This document shows, piece by piece, positions 26,319-34,593 of a DNA stretch of 64,000 nucleotides. This stretch comes from JAWKWA01 sp041397765 (GTDB lineage Bacteria > Pseudomonadota > Alphaproteobacteria > Rhizobiales > Hyphomicrobiaceae), in NCBI GenBank assembly GCA_041397765.1, contig JAWKWA010000024.1, positions 1-64,000 on the forward strand, in the 5' to 3' direction. Within the stretch, counting starts at the first letter, position 1. The number at the start of each line of letters is the position of its first letter. Under the pieces are notes generated by a model, which saw only the letters and a program-made list of their open reading frames with translations, searched no databases and was not told the origin of the DNA. The position numbers and the translations under genes are program-made.

Positions 26319-26711
26319 ATGAACTCCCTCTCCCTTTCCACCCATGGCCATGCGCTCCTGCGCATTGCGCTCGGCGTGATGACACTGGCGCACGGGCTCC
26401 TGAAGGTGCTCGTCTTCACGGTTCCCGGCACCGTCGCCTTCTTCCAGTCGATCGGCTATCCGGGCTTTCTCGCCTATCTCGTCATCGCGGCGGAGATCGT
26501 CGGCGGCCTGATGCTGATCGCCGGCGTCTACACCCGCTATGTCGCGATCGCCCTGGTGCCGGTGCTGATCGGCGCGACGCTCGTCCACCTGCCAAATGGC
26601 TGGCTGTTTTCCAGCGCCAATGGCGGATGGGAGTATCCTGCTTTCTGGACCGTGGCGCTCATCGTGCAGGCCATGGTCGGCAGCGGCACCGCCGCCGTGA
26701 AGCCGGACTGA
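26319..26711 (+). CDS. DoxX-family membrane protein
   Basis: A 130-residue protein with four hydrophobic segments. The DoxX pattern is seen in LLRIALGVMTLAHGLLK at the start, then the IAAEIVGGLMLIAGVYTR segment. DoxX-like proteins are small quinone-related or redox-stress membrane proteins of uncertain activity; they often sit beside LysR regulators and dioxygenases, as here. It is transcribed away from the lysR gene and is followed after 89 bp by a DODA-type dioxygenase on the same strand; the two may form a unit. Confidence 0.85.
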   Translation: MNSLSLSTHGHALLRIALGVMTLAHGLLKVLVFTVPGTVAFFQSIGYPGFLAYLVIAAEIVGGLMLIAGVYTRYVAIALVPVLIGATLVHLPNGWLFSSANGGWEYPAFWTVALIVQAMVGSGTAAVKPD

Positions 26712-26800
26712 AGCGGACGGCTGCCCGTCCCCTCCTGCCGGGGCGGGGCGGGCGGCCGTGCGCCATTCCACGGCCGCGCCCCTCGAAAGGAGACGGACCC

Positions 26801-27592
26801 ATGTCCAGCCCACTTCCCGCGATCTTCCTGTCGCACGGCTCGCCGATGCTGGCCCTCGACGGCAGCGCGGCTCATCATTTCCTCAAGGACTATGCGCGGG
26901 AGATCCCGCGGCCGAAGGCGATCCTCGTCGCCTCGGCCCATTGGGCGACGGCGCGGCCGGCGGTGTCGGCGGTCGCGGCGCCGCGGACCATCCACGACTT
27001 CGGCGGTTTCCCACGGGCGCTGTTCGAGATGACCTATCCGGCGCCGGGGGCTCCCTGGCTCGCCGAGCGCACGGCCGGCCTCCTTGGCGAGGCGGGCATC
27101 GCGGCGGACATCGATCCGGCGCGCGGCCTCGACCATGGCGCGTGGGTGCCGTTGAAGCTGCTCTACCGGGATGCCGATGTGCCGGTTACGCAGCTCTCGA
27201 TCCAGCCGCATCTGGGGCCGGATCACCATCTTGCGGTCGGCCGGGCCTTGCGCCCCTTGCGCGACGAAGGGGTGCTGATCGTCGGTTCCGGGGCCGTCAC
27301 GCACAATCTCGAGGCCTTCTTCACGGGCCGGTTCGAGATGGACTCGACCGCACCCGACTGGGTGACAGCCTTCGCCGAGTGGCTCGCCGACCGGATCGCG
27401 GCCGGGGATACCGAGGCGCTGCTCGACTACCGATCCACCGCCCCCTTCGGTGCCCGGAACCATCCGACCGACGAGCACCTGCTGCCGCTCTATGTGGCGC
27501 TCGGGGCGGCCTCGGATGGCACGCATGGCGCGCGGGTGCATCAGAGCAGCGCCTATGGGGTGATCGCCATGGACGCCTACGCCTTCGCCTGA
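26801..27592 (+). CDS. Class III extradiol (DODA-type) dioxygenase
   Basis: A 263-residue LigB/DODA-type enzyme. FLSHGSPM near the start supplies the first metal His; SAHWAT, LDHGAWVPL and GSGAVTHN give the other conserved His residues. Family members such as YgiD open catechol rings with a non-haem metal. The ATG at 26801 follows AAAGGAGACGG. The association with DoxX and a LysR regulator is common for this family and suggests a role in handling catechols or quinones. Confidence 0.88.
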   Translation: MSSPLPAIFLSHGSPMLALDGSAAHHFLKDYAREIPRPKAILVASAHWATARPAVSAVAAPRTIHDFGGFPRALFEMTYPAPGAPWLAERTAGLLGEAGIAADIDPARGLDHGAWVPLKLLYRDADVPVTQLSIQPHLGPDHHLAVGRALRPLRDEGVLIVGSGAVTHNLEAFFTGRFEMDSTAPDWVTAFAEWLADRIAAGDTEALLDYRSTAPFGARNHPTDEHLLPLYVALGAASDGTHGARVHQSSAYGVIAMDAYAFA

Positions 27593-27708
27593 ATGGCCTT
27601 GCCTACAGGGGCATGCCGGCGCCTTTCCCGAGGATGGCAGCCACGCTGCCCTCCGTCCGCCGCACAGGATCGGCTAGACTGATCCTCCGCTTCAGACGGA
27701 GGTGATTC

Positions 27709-29316
27709 GTGGCCGATCCACAGCTTGCGAGAAAGAGCCAGCGCAACGTCGCCGAGCTGACCGTCTCGGAGCTTGCGAGCGGCATCAAGCGCACGCTCGA
27801 GGACAGCTACGGGCATGTCCGGCTGCGCGGCGAGGTGTCGGGCTATCGAGGGGCCCATTCGTCCGGGCACTGCTATTTCTCGCTGAAGGACGACAAGGCC
27901 AAGATCGACGCGGTGGTGTGGCGCGGCGTCTTCCAGTCGCTGCGCTTCAAGCCGGAGGAAGGGCTCGAGGTGATCGTCACCGGCAAGGTGACCACCTATC
28001 CCGGCTCGTCGAAATACCAGATCGTCGTCGAGAGCCTCGAGCCGGCCGGTGCCGGCGCGCTGATGGCGCTCCTCGAGGAGCGCAAGAGGAAGCTCGCCGC
28101 CGAAGGCCTGTTCGACGAGGCCCGCAAGAAGCCGCTGCCGTTCCTGCCGGCGGTGGTCGGTATCGTGACCTCGCCGACCGGTGCGGTGATCCGCGACATG
28201 CTGCACGGCTTTGCCGAGCGATTTCCGACGCGCGTCGTGGTGTGGCCGGTCCGGGTGCAGGGCGAGAGCTCGGCCGGCGAGGTGGCAGCCGCCGTCCGCG
28301 GTTTCAACGCGCTCGATGCCGGCGGGGCCATTCCCCGGCCGGATTTGCTGATCGTCGCCCGTGGCGGTGGCAGCCTCGAGGATCTGTGGGGCTTCAACGA
28401 GGAGATCGTGGTCCGGGCCGTCGCCGAGAGCGCGATCCCGGTCATCTCGGCCGTCGGCCACGAGACCGACTGGACGCTGATCGATCTCGTCGCCGATGCG
28501 CGGGCGCCGACGCCGACCAAGGCGGCGGAATGGGCGGTGCCGAAGCATTCCGAGCTGATGGAGCGCATGGCGGAGCTGGCCGGGCGGCTGCGCCTCGCCG
28601 CCCGTCGCCGGCTCGAAGGCGAGCGGCAGGCACTGACGGGGCTCGCCCGGGCGCTGCCACGCCCGCTCGATCTCGTCATGCTGCCGCGCCAGCGGCTCGA
28701 TGGCGCGAGCGGCCGGCTACCGCGCGCGCTCTCGGCCAACATCCAGGCACACGCCAATCGCTTCGCGAGGCTCTCGGGCCGGTTCGCGCCCGGCCTCGTG
28801 ACGGTGCGGCTCGCCCGTGCCGGCGACCGGCTGGAGACGTTGCGGCGGTTCGCTGCCCAGTCGCTGTCGCACATGGCCGAGCAGCGCCGCGCCCGGCTCG
28901 AGCGCGCGAGCGTCCGGCTGAAACCCCAGACGGTGCTGGCGGAGTTGCGCCGCTCAGGGGTGCGGGTGGCGGAGCTGGAAGGCCGGGCACGGATCGCCAT
29001 CGACGGGCTCATCGGCCAGAGGCGGCGGCTGATCGAGGGGCAGGCGCAGATGTTGCGCTCGCTCAGCTATCAGAGCGTGCTCGGACGCGGCTTTGCGATC
29101 GTACGCGACGGGGCGAGCGGGAAAATGGTTCGCGCCGCGACCGCGACCACCGTGGGTCAGGCGCTGGAGATCGAGCTCGCCGACGGGCGGGTCGGTGCGC
29201 GGGTCACCGGCGGGGAGGGCAGCCGGCCGCCGCGCGAGGCTGAAGGCGCGACGCCAGGTCCGGCCCGCGAGAAGCCCAAACGGTCGCCCGGTGGTGGACA
29301 AGGCTCGCTCTTTTAG
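27709..29316 (+). CDS. xseA: Exodeoxyribonuclease VII large subunit
   Basis: A 535-residue protein with an N-terminal OB domain (LRGEVSGYRGAHSSGHCYFS) and the catalytic domain (VGIVTSPTGAVIRDM, then IVARGGGSLEDLWGFNEE and ISAVGHETDWTLID). A helical coiled region and a basic Pro/Gly-rich tail follow. With XseB it degrades single-stranded DNA to short oligonucleotides. It uses a GTG start at 27709, with GGAGGTG upstream. It is longer than the 400-450 residues of many relatives because of the C-terminal extension, which is usual in Rhizobiales. xseB is not nearby, as is common in this group. Confidence 0.95.
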   Translation: MADPQLARKSQRNVAELTVSELASGIKRTLEDSYGHVRLRGEVSGYRGAHSSGHCYFSLKDDKAKIDAVVWRGVFQSLRFKPEEGLEVIVTGKVTTYPGSSKYQIVVESLEPAGAGALMALLEERKRKLAAEGLFDEARKKPLPFLPAVVGIVTSPTGAVIRDMLHGFAERFPTRVVVWPVRVQGESSAGEVAAAVRGFNALDAGGAIPRPDLLIVARGGGSLEDLWGFNEEIVVRAVAESAIPVISAVGHETDWTLIDLVADARAPTPTKAAEWAVPKHSELMERMAELAGRLRLAARRRLEGERQALTGLARALPRPLDLVMLPRQRLDGASGRLPRALSANIQAHANRFARLSGRFAPGLVTVRLARAGDRLETLRRFAAQSLSHMAEQRRARLERASVRLKPQTVLAELRRSGVRVAELEGRARIAIDGLIGQRRRLIEGQAQMLRSLSYQSVLGRGFAIVRDGASGKMVRAATATTVGQALEIELADGRVGARVTGGEGSRPPREAEGATPGPAREKPKRSPGGGQGSLF

Positions 29317-29400
29317 CGATTGTCTTGTGCAAGGCCATTCCATTCCGCCGGCGCAGCCGGCCGGAGCCTCTATTCCCCGAACAGGACACGCCCGATCGCC

Positions 29401-29637
29401 ATGAACCAGTTCGAGAAAGTCATGGGATTGAAGGCCGAGGCGCGGGTGCGGTTCCTCGACGGCGAGTTCCAGGTGCAGAGCACGGGCGACTATGTGCGCT
29501 GCGCCGTCACCGGCAAGCCGATCCCGCTCGCGGACCTGAAATACTGGAGTGTCGCCCGTCAGGAGGCCTACGCCTCGGCGGCGATCGCCTTCCAGCGCTA
29601 TCGGGAGCTCAGAGCTGCCGAGGGCCGCGACGCCTGA
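29401..29637 (+). CDS. DUF2093 protein (78 aa)
   Basis: A 78-residue protein of the DUF2093 family: KAEARVRFLDGEFQVQSTGD, then a stretch YVRCAVTGKPIPLADLKYWS. The single conserved Cys sits in this second stretch. The function is unknown. It follows xseA in many Rhizobiales, as it does here after 84 bp. The start at 29401 is the beginning of the conserved part; the frame is open upstream. Confidence 0.88.
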   Translation: MNQFEKVMGLKAEARVRFLDGEFQVQSTGDYVRCAVTGKPIPLADLKYWSVARQEAYASAAIAFQRYRELRAAEGRDA

Positions 29638-29831
29638 ACGGCAGCGCCGGCGATCTGCCACGGTTTGCTCGTCGGCAATATGCTCGTCCGCAACCTGCCC
29701 GCCTCACGAACATTATCGGGCCGGCGGCCTAGCCGGCTGCCTCGTCGCTACCAGTCTGCGATGTGGCTTCAGTCCCCGTCCGGCGCACCCGGCCGGACCA
29801 CGCGAGGTGTCCGGCCAGGGGCGGCGCGACA

Positions 29832-30197
29832 TCACTCGGCGGCGGGCGCCTCGGCAGCCTCGGCCGCCTTCTTGGCCTTGGCCTCGGCGCGCTCGACGGC
29901 CTTCTTCTTGGGCTTCATCTTCTCGGGATTGTTGCTGGCCGTGCGCTTCATCAGGCCGGCCTTGTCGAGAAAGCGGGCGACGCGGTCGGTCGGCTGAGCA
30001 CCGACGGACAGCCAATGCTTGGCGCGCTCGACATCGAGCTTGACCCGGTCGGCATGATCGTCGGGCAGGATCGGATTGAAGGCGCCGATCTTCTCGATGA
30101 AGTTGCCGTCGCGCGGGCCGCGCGCCTCGGCGATGACGATGCGGTAGTAGGGACGCTTTTTCGAGCCGCCACGGGCGAGCCGGATCTTCAGGGACAT
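29832..30197 (-). CDS. rpsP: 30S ribosomal protein S16
   Basis: A 121-residue protein with the S16 start SLKIRLARGGSKKRPYYRIV and the segment LDVERAKHWLSVGAQPTDRV. A Lys/Ala/Glu-rich tail of about 35 residues is the usual alphaproteobacterial extension. The start at 30197 begins the conserved region; the open frame further upstream is a shadow of the next gene. The partners that usually follow (rimM, trmD, rplS) are missing: the next gene downstream is DUF2093 on the other strand. Confidence 0.96.
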   Translation of the reverse strand: MSLKIRLARGGSKKRPYYRIVIAEARGPRDGNFIEKIGAFNPILPDDHADRVKLDVERAKHWLSVGAQPTDRVARFLDKAGLMKRTASNNPEKMKPKKKAVERAEAKAKKAAEAAEAPAAE

Positions 30198-30267
30198 GTC
30201 GTTCACTCCGTCGTTTGATGTGCTGGAATTCTCTGAACTGATCGAGGTGATGCTTTCCAGGCCACTC

Positions 30268-30783
30268 TCAGTCGTCCGCCACCGGATGCCGATAGACGAT
30301 CGCCTGCCAGTCGCCGAAATCATGGTTGCCGTCCGCCCGTGCCCCGATCCGCTCGGCGAGCCGGCGTGAGGGCAGGTTGGCGGCCTTGATGTAGCTGACG
30401 AGCGCGCCGAGGCCGAACCGTGCTCTCGCCTCGGCGCGGACCCGGCGAGCCGCTTCGGCCGCAAAGCCCTGGCCGTGGTGCCGGCGCAGGAGCCCCCAGC
30501 CGATCTCGATCTCGGGGAACTCGGGCGGAGACCAAAGGGCACAGAAGCCAATGCCTTCGCCGGATTGCCGGTGCTCGATGGCGAAAGGACCGAAACCGCG
30601 CAACGTCCAATGGCCGATCCAGGAAGCCATGCGCCGCCAGACCTCGGCGGGAGCCTGCCGGCCGCCGAGGAACTCCGCCGTCACCGGATCGCCGTAGATG
30701 GCCGCGAGCCAGGAGAGGTCGCGCTCGGCAAAGCCGCGCAGCACCAGCCGGTCGGTCACGAGCTCGGGCACGGCGAGGCTCAT
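30268..30783 (-). CDS. GNAT-family N-acetyltransferase (RimJ/RimL-like)
   Basis: A 171-residue acetyltransferase of the RimJ/RimL type: TDRLVLRGFAERDL at the start, then GIGFCALWSPPEFPEIEIGW and RRHHGQGFAAEAARRV, the acetyl-CoA loop. It could acetylate a protein N-terminus or a small amine; the substrate is unknown. Its ATG overlaps the ffh stop by four bases, so it is translationally coupled to ffh and lies between ffh and rpsP, a place often held by related acetyltransferases in Rhizobiales. Confidence 0.88.
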   Translation of the reverse strand: MSLAVPELVTDRLVLRGFAERDLSWLAAIYGDPVTAEFLGGRQAPAEVWRRMASWIGHWTLRGFGPFAIEHRQSGEGIGFCALWSPPEFPEIEIGWGLLRRHHGQGFAAEAARRVRAEARARFGLGALVSYIKAANLPSRRLAERIGARADGNHDFGDWQAIVYRHPVADD

Positions 30784-32384
30784 TTCTTCTTCCCCGGCAC
30801 AGCTTTGCCGCCAAGGCCCGGCAGGCCCTTGCCGCCGAGGCCGGGCAGCCCTTTGCCGCCGAGGCCCGGCAGGACGCCGCGACCAAGGCCGGGAAGGCCC
30901 GCCCCGCCGGAGCCAGCCGACGATCCGCCGCCGCCACCCGGCGGCAGCATGTTGCGCAGCTCCGGGGGAAGCGACTTCGGATCGAGGCTCGCCAGCTCCT
31001 TCTGCATGCGCTCGAGCTCGGCCTGGGAGGGAGCCCCCTGGCCAAGGCCACCCATGCCACCCATCATCTTGCCGAACAGGCCCTTGCCCTTGCCCATGGC
31101 CTTCATCATGTCGGCCATCTGGCGGTGCATCTTCACCAGCTTGTTGATCTCCTCGACCTTGGTGCCGGAGCCGGCGGCGATGCGGCGCTTGCGCGAGGCG
31201 TCGAGCAGCTTGGGATGCCGCCGCTCCATCGGGGTCATCGACGAGATGATGGCGAGCTGGCGTTTCAGCAGGCTGTCGTCGAGATTGGCGTCGGCGAGCT
31301 GCTTCTTCATCTTGCCGACGCCCGGCAGCATGCCCATGACGCCGGCCATGCCGCCGAGGCGCTGCATCTGGCGCAACTGCTCGGAGAGGTCGTCGAGATC
31401 GAACGACCCCTTCTTCATCTTGGCGGCGATCTTCTCCGCCTTCTCGCGGTCGATGGTCTCGGCCGCGCGCTCGACGAGGCTGACGACGTCGCCCATGCCG
31501 AGGATGCGGCCGGCGATGCGGCCGGGATGGAAGTCCTCGAGCGCGTCCCATTTCTCGCCCGTGCCGATCAGCTTGATCGGCTTGCCGGTGACGGCGCGCA
31601 TGGAGAGCGCAGCGCCGCCGCGGCCGTCGCCGTCGACGCGGGTGAGGACGATGCCGGTGATGCCGACCCGCTCGTTGAAGGATTTGGCGAGGTTGACGGC
31701 ATCCTGACCCGTGAGGCTATCGGCGACGAGCAGGGTCTCGTGCGGGTCCGTGGCGTCGCGGATCTCCGCGGTCTCCGCCATCAGGGCCTCGTCGATATGG
31801 GTGCGGCCGGCCGTGTCGAGCAGCACCACGTCGAAGCCGCCGAGCCGCCCCGCCTCCATGGCGCGACGGGCGATCTGCACCGGGGTCTGGCCGGCAACGA
31901 CGGGGAGCGTCGCCACGCCGGTCTGCTCACCGAGGACGCGGAGCTGCTCCTGGGCGGCGGGACGGCGGGTGTCGAGAGAGGCCATGAGCGTCTTGCGCCG
32001 GTCGCGCTCGGTGAGCCGGCGGCCGATCTTGGCGCAGGTCGTCGTCTTGCCCGAGCCCTGCAGGCCGACCAGCATGATGGCGACGGGGGCGGGCGCGTTC
32101 AGATCGACGGGCGAAGCCTCCTCGCCCAGCATGGCGACGAGCTCGTCATGGACGATCTTGACGACCATCTGGCCGGGGGTGACCGACTTCAGCACCTCCT
32201 GGCCGACGGCCTTCGCCTTCACGCGATCGGTAAAGCTGCGCACCACGTCGAGGGCGACGTCGGCCTCGATCAGCGCGCGGCGCACCTCGCGCATGGCCTC
32301 GGCGACGTCGCTCTCGGTGAGGGCGCCGCGGCCGCGAAGCCTGTCGAAGACGCCCGACAGGCGATCGGAAAGGGATTCGAACAT
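30780..32384 (-). CDS. ffh: Signal recognition particle protein Ffh
   Basis: A 534-residue GTPase. The N domain is residues 1-85; the G domain has GLQGSGKTTT, DTRRPAAQEQL, DTAGR and TRVDGDGRGG; the Met-rich M domain (about 310-450; LRQMQRLGGMAGVMGMLPG) binds 4.5S RNA and signal peptides. It guides membrane proteins to FtsY and SecYEG. The start is the Met of MFESLSDRL at 32384. The C-terminal tail carries four tandem eight-residue repeats of the type KGLPGLGG, an unusual extension. Confidence 0.97.
   Translation of the reverse strand: MFESLSDRLSGVFDRLRGRGALTESDVAEAMREVRRALIEADVALDVVRSFTDRVKAKAVGQEVLKSVTPGQMVVKIVHDELVAMLGEEASPVDLNAPAPVAIMLVGLQGSGKTTTCAKIGRRLTERDRRKTLMASLDTRRPAAQEQLRVLGEQTGVATLPVVAGQTPVQIARRAMEAGRLGGFDVVLLDTAGRTHIDEALMAETAEIRDATDPHETLLVADSLTGQDAVNLAKSFNERVGITGIVLTRVDGDGRGGAALSMRAVTGKPIKLIGTGEKWDALEDFHPGRIAGRILGMGDVVSLVERAAETIDREKAEKIAAKMKKGSFDLDDLSEQLRQMQRLGGMAGVMGMLPGVGKMKKQLADANLDDSLLKRQLAIISSMTPMERRHPKLLDASRKRRIAAGSGTKVEEINKLVKMHRQMADMMKAMGKGKGLFGKMMGGMGGLGQGAPSQAELERMQKELASLDPKSLPPELRNMLPPGGGGGSSAGSGGAGLPGLGRGVLPGLGGKGLPGLGGKGLPGLGGKAVPGKKK
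30807..30902 (-). repeat. Four 24-bp tandem repeats in the 3' end of ffh
   Basis: Units begin at 30807, 30831, 30855 and 30879. They differ by a few bases and encode near-identical octapeptides (Lys/Arg-Gly-Leu-Pro-Gly-Leu-Gly-Gly). The number of units may vary between strains. Confidence 0.8.
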
Positions 32385-32494
32385 CGGATCCTTCGCTCGA
32401 GCCGGTGCCGGGGCTTGCCTGGGGCGCTCGGCCACCAAAGGCATACTCCGGCGGCCGGACCGCCACTTTCATCGAGGCATCAGACAACGACCAA
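32385..32494. other. Upstream region of ffh
   Basis: Together with the terminator to its right this fills the 310-bp gap between ffh and the serralysin gene. I see no gene and no clear promoter. Confidence 0.4.
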
Positions 32495-32527
32495 AACGCC
32501 CGTGGGCGCATCGCGCTGACGGGCGTT
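32495..32527 (-). terminator. Rho-independent terminator after the RTX protease
   Basis: A perfect 9-bp repeat, AACGCCCGT (32495-32503) with ACGGGCGTT (32519-32527). Read on the minus strand the stem is followed by a T-run, so it acts for transcripts coming from the serralysin gene at 32695. Confidence 0.65.
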
Positions 32528-32694
32528 GATCCCCCCACCTCCCGGCCCGTCGACCCCGGTGCCGAAACGCCCGGGATCAAGCCATGTGTGGAGCGATCCT
32601 GAAGACGCATAGCCTTCTGGATTGGCCAGACAATCGTCGAAGCCTCGGCCGATGTCAATGTCGAGACATCGCCATCGCCGCGTGCGGCCGCCGA

Positions 32695-34254
32695 TCAGAG
32701 CACGAAATCGGCGCCGACGCCGGTGCCCGAGAGATCGATCAGCCCCTTCAGCTCGATGGCGAACTCGGGCGCGGTATCGCCCGAGACGTTGCCATAGACG
32801 ATGGTCCGATCGTCGGCGGTGCCGGCGTGGTTCTCCTGGACATAGGCGAGCTGGCCGATGCCGGTGATCGCCCGCTCGCCGCGCCACTCGAAGGCCTGGT
32901 TGCCGGGTCGGTGCCGGTCGGCGTCGAGGCCCGAGAGGTCGATGAGGTCGCCAGGCCCCTTCCCCTCGAAGTCGAGAATGCGGTCGCGCGTGCCGGCCGT
33001 GCAGCCCGTATCGCCGAGACGGCCGACGACGAAGACGTCGGCACCGCGGCCCCCCAACAGGGTATCGGCGCCCTTGCCGCCGACGAGCACGTCGTCGCCG
33101 GCGCCGCCCTTCAGCGTGTCGTCGCCGCCCCGGCCGACAAGCCGGTCGTCGCCCGCATTGCCCTTCAGCAGATTGCGGGCCTCGTTGCCCGAGAGGCGAT
33201 CGTCGCCGGCGCCGCCGAAGGCGTTCTCGATGAGCGAGCGCGGGTCGCCGTCGTGGAGGAAGGCGTTGTAGACATTGCCTGAGGCGACATGGCCGTCACC
33301 CAGATAGGCGCGGGCCGCGGCCGAGATCAGCGAGGAATGGCCCGGCGCGAGGTCGATCTCGACGCCGGTCTTGAAGTCCGACAGGTCATAGGTATCGCGG
33401 CCGCCGCCGTCCCAGATCGTCATGAAGATGCGACCGCCGGCGGGCTTTCCCTGAGAGGCACCGTCGATCAGCGTCTCGCCGGTCGTGGGGTTCCAGCCAT
33501 AGACGGTTGCGCCATTGTGGGCCGCGCGGCCGTAGTCGGCGCCGTAGAGGTGCTGGAGCGCCTGGATGTCGAGTGCCATGAAGGTCTGGGGCGCATCGTG
33601 CGGGCCGTAGCTGTAGCCCTCGGGGGCCTGCCCCTGATAGGTCCGGTAGGTCATCACCGTATATTCGAGCGCATCGAGCCCAGCCGGCACGGCGGTGTGG
33701 CCGGGACCGTCCTTCTCGTGAGCGTGCTTCAGGCCGAGCGCGTGGCCGAGCTCGTGGATCAGCGTGTGATAGGCGTAGCCGCCCGCATAGGGATGACGCA
33801 GATCGTCGATGGTGCCGGCATAGCCGGTGCCGAGCCAGACATCGCCGCCATGACCACGCCTGTCGGCCTCGGGCAGATAGGCATAGGCGGTCGGATCGGC
33901 CTCCTCCGACTCGCCGATACGGATGATGCCGGTGCCGCGATGGCCGTGGCCGAGGCCGCCGGCCTCGGCGAAGTCGCAGGCGATGAAGGACGCGAGCGAG
34001 GTCGCCCTGAGGACGCTGGCGCCGCCATCGGCGGTCCGGCCGAGCAGAATGGCGCGCACGGCCTCCTCGACCTCGGGGGACACCGCGGCGAAGGTCGCGA
34101 GCTCGCCGCCGTAGTGCGGACCGAGCTGACCGGCCGACCGGGGGAAGCTGAAGGTGATCGGTCCGGCCCATCGCTCTGGACCAAGCAGGCCGTCGACGGC
34201 GCGATCGCCGGTCAGGCAGACGGGGAGGACGTGATCCATCTTGTGCGCTCGCAT
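32695..34254 (-). CDS. Serralysin-type (M10B) RTX metalloprotease
   Basis: A 519-residue secreted protease. The zinc site is complete: HELGHALGLKH, with His167, Glu168, His171 and His177, and the Met-turn follows as TVMTYRTY. C-terminal to it come the beta-roll domain (VYGWNPTTGETLIDG, then FMTIWDGGGRDTYDLSDF) and calcium-binding Gly/Asp nonapeptides (about 375-425). There is no signal peptide; the C-terminal end should direct type I export. No exporter or inhibitor gene lies in the window. The start is uncertain: Met at 34254 or 34239 both lack a good binding site, and the frame is open to 34359. It is the second RTX protein in about 12 kb. Confidence 0.88.
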   Translation of the reverse strand: MRAHKMDHVLPVCLTGDRAVDGLLGPERWAGPITFSFPRSAGQLGPHYGGELATFAAVSPEVEEAVRAILLGRTADGGASVLRATSLASFIACDFAEAGGLGHGHRGTGIIRIGESEEADPTAYAYLPEADRRGHGGDVWLGTGYAGTIDDLRHPYAGGYAYHTLIHELGHALGLKHAHEKDGPGHTAVPAGLDALEYTVMTYRTYQGQAPEGYSYGPHDAPQTFMALDIQALQHLYGADYGRAAHNGATVYGWNPTTGETLIDGASQGKPAGGRIFMTIWDGGGRDTYDLSDFKTGVEIDLAPGHSSLISAAARAYLGDGHVASGNVYNAFLHDGDPRSLIENAFGGAGDDRLSGNEARNLLKGNAGDDRLVGRGGDDTLKGGAGDDVLVGGKGADTLLGGRGADVFVVGRLGDTGCTAGTRDRILDFEGKGPGDLIDLSGLDADRHRPGNQAFEWRGERAITGIGQLAYVQENHAGTADDRTIVYGNVSGDTAPEFAIELKGLIDLSGTGVGADFVL

Positions 34255-34593
34255 GGAGAGAGGCTGCAGGTCGGGGCCGCTTCCCCGGCCATTGCCGGAG
34301 CGCGTCGGCAGCGCGACCGGGTCCGATCGGCACCCGATCCTCGACAGGCGGTTCTGCAAGCGCGATGCCAGCCGGCCGTTCGACGATCAGCGGCGGCGTG
34401 GCGGCTTGAGCCGGCCGAGGTCAGGTGGTACGAGCAAGATGAAGCCTGACAGTGCTGATTCGCATGTTTGTCGGCCCCATCGGCGGCGAGGGGACGGCTG
34501 CACCCTCGTTGCGTGCATCCGATGTCGCCGCATGCGCTCGACCGACGACAGACCTCATTGCGGGACCTGCCTGCACCATTCCGGGGGGAGCCG
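34255..34593. other. Divergent intergenic region, RTX protease / hyf operon
   Basis: No gene that I can support. Both flanking genes are transcribed outward, so promoters for each must lie here, but no pair of boxes is convincing. Confidence 0.4.
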
